Shown: piece by piece, positions 44,780 through 55,763 of the stretch
How positions within the stretch are numbered: the stretch's first letter is position 1
How the letters are laid out: every line of letters starts with the position of its first letter
DNA from: Hemerocallis citrina
Lineage: Eukaryota > Streptophyta > Magnoliopsida > Asparagales > Asphodelaceae
NCBI GenBank assembly: GCA_017893485.1
Contig: CM030359.1
Span: 30,756,430-30,820,429 of the forward strand
Reading direction: 5' to 3'
DNA: 64,000 nt
Made by a program: the position numbers and the translations under genes
The notes under the pieces: generated by a model
What the model was told of the DNA's origin: nothing
The model's database searches: none
What the model saw: only the letters and a program-made list of their open reading frames with translations

Positions 44780-45097
44780 CTAGTATTTTTCACGTGCGAT
44801 GCACATTTTGATAAAGAGTTGGAGTTAAGCGTGCAATACACGTAAGTCAAAAGTAATTAGCACGTGCGATAAATGCCTTAATTTTAAAAATGGAGCTGAA
44901 TGGGCGATACACATATTTTTTAAAAATTAAGAAAGAAAAACTTTGATGTGTGCGTGCGATGCACATGTTGAAAAATAGATTTGGAGTTGCACGTGCGATG
45001 CACATGTTTGTTTGGTGACAAAAGTGGTATTTCTTTTGTGACAAAAAAATATTAAAATTTGTTTATTTGTGACATACTCTTCCATTAAATAGTAAGT
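44780..45097 (-). mobile_element. Helitron remnant, minus strand
   Basis: The minus strand ends GTGCATCGCACGTGAAAAATA then CTAG at 44780 before T. The other edge near 45097 reads TACTATTTAATGGAAGAG, like the start at 40575 but without its first bases. Inside, cacgtgcgatgcacatg or variants occur about five times (44790, 44860, 44955, 44990), as if several 3' hairpins had accumulated. Confidence 0.6.
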
Positions 45098-45132
45098 ACG
45101 TAAAATATATTATATTATAATAAGATAGATGG

Positions 45133-45294
45133 ATAGTAATTTACACATGTGATGCATGTTTAATATTAAAAAAAATGAAGTAAAAAATTTGACATAGTGA
45201 GGCTTCGAGCCTAAGACCTCCTTCATATTAGTTATGCACGTGTTGGTAGATTGACAAATGACGCTAAGGTCTTCTCCCATTATAATATTAGAGA
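45133..45294 (-). mobile_element. Short Helitron copy (about 162 bp)
   Basis: The minus strand starts TCTCTAATATTATAATGGG at 45294 and ends ATCACATGTGTAAATTACTA near 45133. It matches 41630-41794 and the second half of 40575-40982. Confidence 0.6.
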
Positions 45295-45319
45295 TTATTG
45301 TATATCTGACATTAATGCG

Positions 45320-45909
45320 TGTTGCTGCTAATTTTGGTATGAGAGCAAACAAATGATTTGTGAATTCTTCTAGAACCAATAAAAGCTAACATTTTTACTA
45401 CTTGCCGATGTTGACTATTCTCAACGTGCTGTTGATCTGTAAAAGTTCGAAACACCGGGATTGATCCCGGTGACGAACCATCCGACGCTCAAGTCAGTAA
45501 TTTGAAGGATTATGAAAGAGCTTTTTTGGAGAAAAACACTGATTACTTTTTTTATGGTGGGGGTGGAAGGGTATTTATAGTCTCCTTTGAAACCAGTTTT
45601 GAGATAATTATTTATCTCTACTTTCTTGGTGTTTTTGGATAGGAAACAAATATTAAATTCCTTCATGATAACAGATTTTGTTTAAACTGTTTCTTAGGGA
45701 TATAATCATGAAATTTAATAATTCTTTAAATGATCTGTGTTTATTTATAATGGGCTGTCATTATAACTCAGTAATGAAGATACATTTTGGGTTATTGGGC
45801 CTCGGAAAAAATCCAGTTCCCATTTCTGGACCCGTTCATAGGAAAAATACCTTTGAGATTTGTGCCCGATTTGAACAGTGCCGGTTTAGTTCTATTTCTA
45901 GCCATATCA
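45320..45909 (-). mobile_element. LTR of a Tat-type element, second copy (590 bp)
   Basis: Homologous to the LTR at 11497-12075 throughout, with plus-strand edges TGTTGCTGCTAATTTTGG and CTAGCCATATCA. Orientation (minus) and the antisense extra gene to its right (47889, plus) fit a 3' LTR of a minus-strand Tat element whose other half is missing. No matching target duplication was found. Confidence 0.7.
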
Positions 45910-46191
45910 CCAGGCTCCAATCCCGAAGACGGAGTTTCAGAACCTTTAAGGAGTAGTTCACACGTTTTTAATGGCTTATAGAATTTTTCGGAATTTTCAG
46001 GGACGTTTTGATCTCGCTCGGGGTGTAAAAGTGCTTTTCCGAGTTTGGCAAATACTTAGAATTGGTTTTAGATTTCTCTGGATTTTTTTTGATTTTTCCC
46101 TATCTTTTAATCATTTTTCAAATTTTTTATTCAATCTCCGAATTTTAATAATCAATTTTTGAATTTTCAATTAATTATTCCAAAAATATAA
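45910..46191. other. 3' untranslated part of the second Tat element, left of the solo LTR
   Basis: T-rich sequence with no coding potential. It continues across the solo LTR at 46192-46661, and the A/T-rich stretch 46662-46850 looks like the same spacer. Confidence 0.4.
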
Positions 46192-46661
46192 TGTAACGCC
46201 CCTGCCCCGAGCCCGGACAATTTATACAATTTATAAGACAAATTAGATACTATGTAGTACAACTGCCCACCACTGGCTGCCTCTCAAAAGGTGGTTAACC
46301 GAATTGGTGACTCTTGATCCTTAGCAATTATATTTATATAATATTATATTCTTTGAAAGCATCGATGTGGGACAATCTTCCCACACCTTTCTCTTTTTCC
46401 CACCCGTGCACACCCAGGATCTAATCCCTAGGTGCCACGTCGGCTCTTGAAGAAGCACACAGCACACTTGTGCTGTGCTTTTCTCTCAATCCCGTGGGTC
46501 CCCCCACCACTTTCAAATCCGGGTTATATAATGAACCCCTTTTTCCAAATCAATACATTTTGTATACATCCTTCCTATAGAAATATCTATAGGACCAAGT
46601 CAAATTCTTTTTATTATATATTTCAAACCATATATACATTTCAGAAATACGGGGTATTACA
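46192..46661 (-). mobile_element. Solo LTR (470 bp) with perfect 5-bp TSD
   Basis: Plus-strand edges TGTAACGCCCCTGCCCCGAG and AATACGGGGTATTACA, flanked by tataa on both sides (46187-46191 and 46662-46666). Homologous to the LTR at 52785-53436, which shows the primer-binding site and fixes the orientation as minus. Shared words include ctgcctctcaaaaggtggtt. Confidence 0.9.
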
Positions 46662-46959
46662 TATAATTATTTTTTTTGGAATATAGATTTTTTTTGAGAA
46701 ATAATAATTATTTTTAGAATTTTTTAATTAATTATTTCAGTTTTTTATTATTTTTTCGAAAATTTTAAATAATGAATTTGAATTAATAATTAAATTAGGA
46801 AATTAATTGAAAAGGGAATACCCAGATCGAATCTAAGTCGTTCATCACGTGCAGGCGCGAAAATATAGGAGACCGTGTGGACTTCGCTTTCGATCAGCTC
46901 GATTTGGCACCTGCACAGATCGAATCCGGGCTACTTTGGTCTCGAGCTGATGTGGTCAA

Positions 46960-47600
46960 ATACGAGCCGCCACGTGGCATTGACTGGTCAAATGTTGACC
47001 ATTTGACTGGAGTAGCGCTGCTTCAATCTTGACCGTTGATCTTTGATGGCGCGATTTTTTAGGAGATGGAATGGTAAACGCTTTAGACATGGTCAGGTCA
47101 GGGGTTGCCGGATTTGTTACGAGCTGACGTGTCCTCGAACTGTCCTGGACCAATGAGATAGCACCACATGGCATTGATTGGTCAACGTTTGACCAGTTAA
47201 TGTTGACCGTTGACTGAAGTCGTTCTCCTCGGATCTTGGCCGTTGATCTTGATGACTCAGTTTTTTAGGAGATCGAACAGTAAGCGGTTTCGACATGATC
47301 GGATCGGGGGTTGCTCGGATTCGTTCCGAGCTGATGTGTCCCCGAACTTCGTGGACCAATGAACTAGCGCCACATGGTGTTAAAACGTTGACCATTGACC
47401 GAAGTCATTCTCCTCATATCTTGGCAGTTGATCTTGATAGCACAATTTTTTAGAATGAACGATAAATGCTTTTTACCTATCAACATGGTCGGATCGGGGA
47501 TTGCTCAAATTCGTTCCGAGCTTATGTGTCCCCGAACTGTCGTGGCCCTGAGGTTGCACCATGTGGCATTGACTGGTCAAAGTTTGACCGATCAACGCCT
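46960..47600 (+). repeat. About 185-206 bp tandem repeat, three copies
   Basis: Landmarks recur: ttttttaggagat at 47055 and 47261 and a variant at 47446, each followed by an ACATGRTCRGRTCRGGGRTTGC segment, then CGAGCTgAtGTGTCC, a CCAATGA word and GGTCAA(c/a)GTTTGACC. The period is 206 then 185 bp. The array lies upstream of the second antisense gene, where the large Tat element also has arrays. Confidence 0.85.
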
Positions 47601-47709
47601 CTTCTTTTCTTCTCTTTTTCTTTTCATCACTTGGGCTTTCGCGCCGATTGGGCTTTCCTAAATTTTGGGGGCCCCCTAACCCGAAAGCCTAAAGGTCTCC
47701 CATCTCAGC

Positions 47710-47716
47710 TATAAAT
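47710..47716 (+). promoter_or_regulatory. TATA box of the second antisense extra gene
   Basis: TATAAATCCCTCCC followed by a C/T-rich initiator region, about 175 bp before the ATG at 47889. The same core precedes the related gene at 33281 (minus). Confidence 0.6.
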
Positions 47717-47888
47717 CCCTCCCCCCTTCTCCTTTTCTCCTTCACTCTTCATTTCATCCCTTTCTCAAAAATATCACCCGCGAGAATTGACTATAGAGAA
47801 ACTCCAACAGAATTTTTCGATCTCCAGCGAGCAATTCCGATCGTAGGCATCACATCGAAGTTAAATTATTTTATATATCTTATGAGAG

Positions 47889-50800
47889 ATGTCTAGGGTT
47901 TCTTCGGGCAGAAAGACCTCCACTACAAGCCGAGGTGAAGAGTCATCGCAAGTTCCTCCTTCTAGAGCAGATCGGGGCAAGGGGGTCGCCAAGCCATCCC
48001 TTGTTGTGGAGAGTATTATAGAGGCAGATAGAGCTCTGGGTGAGTTCGGGAGATATCTGGGTTATTTAACGCGTATTACTGGCGTTAGGGGTTACCCCGC
48101 CGATTTAGGAGCTACAGTTGAGCATGGAACGGGAAGGTTCTCCGAGGAAAATGAGTACCGAGGGTCTATGGAGACCGATGTGACGTCTTCTATTCTTTCC
48201 GTGGAGGATTTGAGCCATGTACGAAAGTGCTATCGGATTCTACGGCAGTTCGATCTATTGCTACCAGGCTCCAGAGTTAGAGCTTGTTCTCTGATCTCCC
48301 TGGATTTGTGCGCCTTTCCTTTCGATGCTTTTCATGCGGGTCTCCATCTCCTTCTACATCCCCTTGTTAAAGAAGTCTTGAGGTGGTTTACTTTGAGTCC
48401 TGCTCAGTTTGTGTCGAACATGTGGAAGCACATGAATAGGTTTATTTTGCACTGCCAGGCGGCAGGGATCGAGCTCCGATTGGATGTGTTCTGTAATACC
48501 CCTAGTGTGCAATATTTTTCTTACAATGAAAATACATATACATTGATATTGTTATTGTTATTGTTATTTTTTATCATACACTATTATTTCTATGTTTATT
48601 TTTGTTTAGCATATCCATATGGTTAAGTTTTTAAAACCTAATATGTTTCTTTCCTAAAACCCAACTTGTTTACAAAAAAAGGAAAGAAAGAAGAAGCCAA
48701 CCTAACAACAAAGAGCACAATCACAATTAATTAAAGCTTGAGGGGTTAATGCAAAAAAGGAGGGCACTAATACTACTGCCTACTACTACTACTACTATAC
48801 TACTTTACTACTACTACTACTACTACTATTATACTACTACTATTGGAGCAAGAAGTCAAGAAAGCTAAATGTGCAAGGAGGAGAAGATAGCAACTTGAAG
48901 CAACCAATAGATTGAAGCTTACAAACAAATCAAAGTGGGTATTCTTCATCCCATGTACTATTATTATTATTTTTCTTTATGAATGGAATGAAAGATTGAT
49001 GCTTGCTAGAAATTGAAGTGGGTGTTCTTCTTCTTCTTACTTATGTGAATTTATATGCATAAAATGCTAATAAATGAATAAAGATTCAATCTTGTGTTGA
49101 GAATGATAGTAAAGTGCTAGTGAATGAATATAGATTCAACCTTTGTATTAAGGATGGTAATATAAGTATGAAAGAGTGAATCTTTTATGCATAATCATGA
49201 ATAAAAACCATGCCTTGGACATGATAGATTGCATGGTTAATTATTAAACATAAAGTTGTGATTTTGTGATATCTTGTGTGGTAGTTGTCTAATCAATAAA
49301 TTGTTTTAATTAAACTTTTCATGCTTGAATGTTTAAAGTCTTTTTATTAGCAAGTTAGCAAACTACTAGGTTTGTGTGTTAGTAAGCTACTAACATTGTA
49401 TTAGTAAGCTACTAATAAGTTAGTAAGCTTAATGTGAGTTAGTAAGCTCCAATGTGTAGTTGAGAACTATATAAGGATTTTCTTGTGTAAGTAGTGATCA
49501 TGTTAGTAAGTAAGTTAAATAGGTTGATCATGTTAGTAAGTTAGTAAGTTAAATAGTAAATTAGTAAAGTAAAAATGCTAGGAAGCCTTGTTAGTGAGAA
49601 TTTAGGAAGCTGGAAATGTAGACTTGATTTTGTTAGTAACCTAATTGCTAACCAATTGTTTATGGTTAGTAAACATAGCTTATGTTAGGAGCTAAGTGAC
49701 CTTGAGTACTAACTTGTTAGTAAGAAGAAATCACGTTAACAAAATTATTCATGTTAGAATTGATATGCTAGTAAGCAAATTGAAGGAGTTAGTAAGTAAA
49801 TTGAAGGAGTTAGTAAGCACCTAGTCCTAATAAGGAAAATGCAAGTTTGGGATTAGTAAGTGGAAGCATGGTTGAATTAAGAATAGCTTCATAATAAATG
49901 TAATAACTTGAAAATATGGGAGTTAGTTGTACCAACTAAACGTGATTTTTAATTAGTAAGAGAATGTGATTTGTAGTAATGAAAGAACTTGTGAAGTTAG
50001 TATAGAGAAGTAAGTGGTGATTAATGAAGGAATTAAGCAGATAAGAATTTGACCTAAATTGTATAAATTAGTAAAGGTGTTAGTCCTAAGTAGTGTGACT
50101 CATGATTAGTAAGGACAGACACTAGTTGGGCGTGTACTCACCTGTCAAGGGAACACGTGCGGCATCGTCTAGTCTGGGACACGTGCGACGTGGTCTCGAC
50201 TGTTAATTTCTGAGATTTAGTGATAAGAACAGGATGCAGACGTAAGTCACAAGTCCTGTCGGAACTTAAGAGATGAACTCTTAAGTTTTCGTCTTTGTTC
50301 TGGGTAATCAATACGAACGAAGAGCAAGAGTGTAACTCTTAAGTCTCTAGGCGGAGTAGGGGTGGCCATACGATTCGCTTTATGTTCACAATAACTTTGG
50401 TAGGGACAGGAATGGAGAAAAGGACCATGATTCCGGTAGAACTGATGATCACAGGCCTGACCAAGAATGGAGAGGGACCACGATCCTGTCGAAGCTCAGA
50501 AGGACCATGATTTGAACGAACAGAGTGATCACTGCCGTTCAGAGTGGAAAAGGACCACGATCCGACTACAAAAGCGGGAATGGACCTCATGTACTACAGA
50601 ATCTACTAGTCACTAGATGAATGTCAGAAACAGAAAAGAGTACAAGAGTAGGATGCATGGCGAGGGATTGAACCCTACCATCTGGAGAATACAAACTCGA
50701 TTTGGGGAGTATGTAGTATGGAATGCATATATTTCCAAATCAAGTTTGCATTAGATTAAGAGCATGGTGTGCATATGAGTTGTGCATTAATTTCTAGGTC

Positions 50801-51463
50801 ATGACATACACCGACATTTATGTTTGTATGACTTTCACATTTCTTTTCTCCTACAATAAATATTGATTGTTGAGAATTTTGGAGATTGTGGGTTTCATCC
50901 GCATTGCGTCAGTTGTATGCAACTGACGTGCCCACATTTGTTTAGTTGCAGGACTACTGATCGTAGAGCAGGGGACTCGAGCTGCGGAAAGCATCTAAGT
51001 GGAGGATATAATTTCCTTGTGTAATGTAAGTTTCTAATTTCCTATAATTTTTGTGTTGTGTACTCATTGAAGTAAAGATTCTGGGTAAGTGTCACGAGCT
51101 TCCGCTATGTGGAACTCGGGGCGCTACATGTTTAGGGGGCTTTATAAGCTTCACCAAAAGAACAAGATGGAGTTTAGATACTACCTCAGCCCCCGTACTT
51201 GGCTGCCAACATGGAGAAGGCATATGCCAGGGCCCTGGAGCATGGCAAGTAGATCCCTAACATCGATAGCTCGGGGTACTCGTTGTTCCCGCCTGCCACC
51301 GAGGTGGTGCAGGATGCATAAGAAGAGGGGAGGAGGAAGAGGAATAGGAAGAGAAGGAAGTAAAGGTGGATCCTCTCACCGTGGATGTAGGGAGTACGGG
51401 GGTAGGTGACGGAGCTGGAGGCGAGTCTTCTTCCCCTGTGGTGCCACCGAGTGAGGTGGACCC
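47889..51463 (+). pseudogene. Second Tat antisense extra gene (Transposase_28-like), split by a solo LTR
   Basis: Opens MSRVSSGRKTSTTSRGEESS at 47889; residues 1-40 are Ser/Arg-rich. The domain shared with the gene at 33281 follows: VRKCYRILRQFDLLLPG, LCAFPFDAFHAGLHLLLHPL, EVLRWFTLSPAQF and NMWKHMNRFILHCQAAGIEL. At codon 201 a 2637-bp solo LTR (48492-51128) interrupts it, and reading resumes in frame at 51129 (FRGLYKLHQKNKMEFRYYL). After about 20 residues it switches frame to EHGK-stop-IPNIDSSGYSLFPPATEVVQDA, which looks like a C-terminal tail, ending near 51463. The central part is therefore deleted as well. It lies in plus orientation, antisense to the inferred minus-strand Tat element. Confidence 0.75.
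48492..51128 (+). mobile_element. 2.6-kb solo LTR inside the antisense gene
   Basis: Edges TGTAATACCCCTAGTG and CTCGGGGCGCTACA, flanked by tgttc (48487-48491) and tgttt (51129-51133), a 5-bp duplication with one mismatch. Contains a (CTA)n tract (48775-48845) and, from 49330 to 50110, dozens of TTAGTAAG-like words. No internal domains, so a solo LTR. Edges resemble those of the other TGTAACACCC-type gypsy LTRs here, but the interior is unrelated by eye. Orientation is uncertain because the ends are inversely similar. Confidence 0.8.
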
Positions 51464-51639
51464 CTAATTCCCTTTTCTTTAGCTCTTTGTCTGATTTTTG
51501 TTGTATTTTCCTTATAGCGGATTGGCCACCGCTCGATGTATCTTTATTTTGAATCAATGAAAATCCCATTTTGGTTCTCCTAACATGTGTTGAAAGTTTC
51601 GAAATTGAGTATTTAAGTCTTCACCCTTTCTGTGATCAC

Positions 51640-52590
51640 GATCGTTCATGTTGAAGTGACTCTTTGCTCTTTTGCCTAGACAAATTATCGTGTATGACGG
51701 GGAAGTTATAACTCAAGCGAGATCTCCCGCCTTCGTACTAAACTCCAAGTGGTGGAGCTGGGGCTTGGTCACTCACGAGATAGGCTTTTTAAGGCAGAGA
51801 CAGAGCTTGGTCACTTAAGAAGGGTGTTGGTTCACAGAGAGACCGAAGCGAGGCATTGAGACGAAGTTCTTCGGGATCAATTCCTAGCAGAAGTGGAGGA
51901 TTATAGCAGTGAAGGCGAAGATCCCACAGCCGAATCTGTAGCGGGAAAGGATACACTAGTTGAATCTCTTCGGCGTTCTTTACTCGCGTCCACCACCAAA
52001 AGGGATGAGCTGAAGAATGCGGTGCTCGAGAAGAGCTTAGAGGTAACTCTTTTGAGGAAGGTCATCTTCGAGAATTCGGGAAAAACATGTCAGGCCAAGC
52101 TGGTGCGTGCTTGTTTTGGTCGTTTAAAGTTTCAAGTGAAGGACGGTATTCTTAAGGAGATCTTTGTTAAGCGAGAGGTAGAGATTAACCGACTAAAGCG
52201 GGCTTCTCGAGGGAGCCAAGACTAAGAGTACCCTTCTGTTCCTATGAAGAGTACAAGCAAGGGCGGTCATTCCACGAATTGGCTCTTCGCTCGCACGGAG
52301 CTTCGAAGATCCGGGAGACACCCAAAGCGGTGTGGCCGATGCTTCAATCACCTCTTCAGCTGGAGAGGCAACACGTAGCGTAGATCGTATGGCTCGGACT
52401 CGATCTGTTGGGCTGGAGTCCTCTTCAGGTGGTCCGAGGGAGCGGGGTAACGCTTCAGGCACCAACAGGAGCTGCAGACCCCGAGTGTCCCCCTGCCACG
52501 ACAGGGTAAATGTGGCTCTCTGGGGGATATCTAAGGTTGTAGGGAGTTTTAATTTAGTGCTTGTTTCTTGAACTCGTATTGAGGTTTCAG
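51640..52590 (+). pseudogene. Coiled-coil frames downstream of the second antisense gene
   Basis: Readable pieces are LGLGHSRDRLFKAETELGHLRR (near 51750) and, from 51893, a 110-codon frame MEDYSSEGEDPTAESVAGKD...LRRSLLASTTKRDELKNAVLE, with heptad-like hydrophobic spacing. It resembles in kind the coiled-coil frame at 30292-30711 beyond the first antisense gene. Beyond 52226 there is nothing recognisable until a gypsy leader begins at about 52590. Confidence 0.5.
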
Positions 52591-53130
52591 ATTTGAATGA
52601 AAAAATTCGTAAGCGTCGCTCTCGTCTTTGGAATACTGGAGACCAATCCCACTTCGCGGATCATTGTGGCCCTTACGTCCATCGTCCCAGAATGTTGGGG
52701 ATTGTCTCACTCCGCCGATCATTCTGGAGTTCATAACTCGCGGCTCTACCACACTCGGTGTCGAAAGTCGGCTCTGATACCATTTGTAATGCTACTGCCC
52801 CAAACTCAGACACTTTATACAATTTATCAGAAAAATTATTATATATAGTACAACTGCCCACCACAGGCTGCCTCTCAAAAGGTGGTTAACCGGATTGATG
52901 ACTCTTGATCATAGGCTATATTATTTATTATTATTTTAGTCTATTGTATTCCCATATGGGACTATTCTAAATCATCTCTCTACTTTTCTCGCTGACTGCA
53001 CAGCCGAAATTCACACAATGGTGGCCCCCATGCTGGCATCAGCGCTGACGTCACATGGAGCAGCAGCATTTTTTGCTGCTTTCCTTCACGTGCCCCCCCA
53101 TCTACACTTAATTACACTTGCCATCACCCC

Positions 53131-53254
<124 letters not shown>

Positions 53255-53385
53255 GGGAAATGCTCAGTTAAAAATGCAAATGTCTGTGAAAACGTGGAAA
53301 ACCACCTAGGCCGTTGTTGGGAACAGCTGCCTAGGTTCGTTTTCACGTTTTCCACGCTATTTGCGTTTTCAATGGAGCATTTCCC
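53255..53385. mobile_element. Hairpin MITE (131 bp)
   Basis: Perfect 11-bp terminal inverted repeats GGGAAATGCTC/GAGCATTTCCC. Arms of about 55 bp continue to pair at roughly three-quarters of positions (ATGCAAAT/ATTTGCGT, GTGAAAACGTGGAAAAC/GTTTTCACGTTTTCCAC, CCTAGGC/GCCTAGG). It sits at the edge of the TA tract, which hides the target duplication. Superfamily not assigned. Confidence 0.75.
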
Positions 53386-53494
53386 TATATATACATACCA
53401 CTATATATATGCCTTTAGAAATTACAGGGTGTTACAATATATATGATGATACTTGTCTTCCACCAAACGGCCTATAAACATAAAAAGAATCCAA

Positions 53495-54625
53495 TTAATT
53501 TGAATGTAATTTGAGACTTTGAATATAATAGTATATACTATATAGTAATATTGCAATTAAAAAAGAAATTATTTTATCTGCCAACTTCATATTAGCAGCA
53601 TTGTCGGTAACCACTTGGACAACATACTGCGGGCCAACTTCTTTAATCTGCTCATCAAATAATTCAAATATCTTCTGCCCAGTTTTGATTTCATTTAAGG
53701 CATCAATAGATTTTATGAACACAGTCCCACGAGAAGAATTTACAAGAAAGTTGATTAAGGTTCTTCCTTTCCAATTAGCCCACCCATCTGACATCAAAGA
53801 ACATCCTACAGTAGCCCAAACTTCCTTACGAGATACTAGTAAATCCTGCGTACGCTTCTTCTCTTTTTTAAGGAGAGGTTGCCTTAACTGAAGATAGGTT
53901 GGAGGGGGCAAATTTGAGCCAAATTGCCCAACGGACTCGAGCATAATTCGAAACGACTTCAATCTAGCAACTTTGAATGCAATTCCCGCTTGATACCAAA
54001 ATCTAGCGATATCACCATGAACTCGGTCAACCAATTCCTTATCTACATTCTCAGGAATAGTCGTTTGCCTTAACTTTCTTAGCCTATCATCCTTTGCTAC
54101 TTCAAGTACAGGATTTGGAGTAAGAAATGCATCCATCGGCCCCTTTCTCTTTCTTGATCTAATAGATTGTGTGCTTCCTATGGAGGCGGCCGTGGAGCTT
54201 AGGATTTTCCCTTTATCTTTGCTCCTTGAGTTTGCAGATTGCCTCATCAATTCATCTTCTTCTTCAATTTCAATCTCATTCATATCTTCTACATCATCAA
54301 AATCAGGTATGTAATCTTTCATTGCATTTTTTCTCCGCTTCTCTTCTTGAAGTGCATCATAGGCAAGTAACTCTGCCTTGACTGCAGGAGGAACCTTTTT
54401 ACAAGCCACCGAATTTATTCTAGTTTTTTCAGTATATTTTTCAGTCAAATGATGCTTGGCTCGAGTGATTCCATCATGTGTCGAGTGCTTGCAAAAAGGG
54501 CATATATGATTTGTAGTACTGAAGGGATTCTCTAGAATGGTGTATTTCCATATATGGTCTTTCCTCCCATTCTTTCCAAACTCAGAAGAAGGCTGTGTAT
54601 AATCAATGGCATCGGAAGTGGACAT
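53495..54625 (-). pseudogene. hAT-type transposase, N-terminal half (BED finger and DUF659)
   Basis: A 376-codon open frame from MSTSDAIDYTQPSS. A BED-type zinc finger is at residues 22-67 (WKYTILENPF...HICPFCKHSTHDGITRAKHHL: Cys-X2-Cys and His-X4-His-like). An acidic stretch (DFDDVEDMNEIEIEEEDE) and a basic SIRSRKRKG follow. Residues about 235-350 form the DUF659 region found in plant hAT transposases: WATVGCSLMSDGWANWKGRTLINFLV and VVQVVTDNAANMK. After that it runs into A+T-rich sequence with a stop. The catalytic remainder and the C-terminal dimerisation domain are missing; they could lie beyond an intron, but nothing readable follows to 53436. No terminal inverted repeats found. Confidence 0.82.
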
Positions 54626-55763
54626 GATTAGATTTTAATCTACACAAATACAGTAAATATATTAACAAGTTAGTACCATTGAAAAGCAAAACTGAAAAAT
54701 GAAATCTAATTAAATGCTATAACTTCAAATGTATTTTTTGTCCTAAATTTTAATTGTCGCATATTTAGTATCTACTTGTTAATCAAATGTATATTTTGTC
54801 TTCATGCAGATAGTTGAGAAATAAGAATAATCGGCAATGACAATATTTGCACGAGTTTATTTTCTTGCAGTGCTTGCACCAAAGAAGAAAGAAGAAATGA
54901 TTCAATGTATTTTTTTGTAAAGCAGTAAAACTAAAATAGTACAATACGAGTTTATTTTGTAGGTGTAACTTGTAAGTGTAAGTGTAATTGTAATGGTGTA
55001 AGTGTAAATGTGTAAATTGTAATAGGAGATCCTCCCTTTTTTTAGTAAGTAATGAATAATCCTTGTTAGAGCATGTTAAAAAACAATTAACAGCACTAGG
55101 CAATCATGAATCATCGCATTCTACTTTCAATGAGAGCACTTGGAACAACCACTAATAAAATTGTACACCTGACACATCTATAGAATGAAATGTAGAAACT
55201 TAATTATGTTGAGATTTACCGAGTTTGAGTTTGTGAAACATTGCTTCAAGGGAACTATGTAGAAACTATGTTCAAATTCTCTTATGTTTTGATTTTATTA
55301 CAACCACATGTTCATACTATGAAAAAAATCATATTTAAAAAAAACGATGTAGCTTCCCAACGTCCAAATGGAACATAACAATTGTCAACACATGGATAGC
55401 GAGGGAAGTAATATCAATATTGCTTCAAGGGAACGAGTCAGTCGAGCACTGTAATTTACTCGCTAGCCAGATTAAGAAGTAATCACTAATACTTTAATTA
55501 GTTAATTAATTAATACCACAAATCAACGAGATTAAGAAATACTAGTAGACAACTCAGTGCCTTAGATGTTCTTTTTGATTATGCGATCATCTCCGCAAAA
55601 AAAAAAAATCATTACAGGTCTGTAGAAATCAACACCGAATTAATTAATTAATAAATAAATAACACAAGTCTACAACATATACAACAAAGTACATTATAAT
55701 ACAAAGAATTGAAAAAAAACAAAAACCACAAGTTTAAAACAAAGAATTGAAATATATATATCG
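54626..55763. other. A+T-rich spacer
   Basis: No coding region. A short stretch of GTGTAAGT-like words lies at 54960-55020. It is upstream of the minus-strand hAT transposase and the plus-strand FAR1-type locus. Confidence 0.5.
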
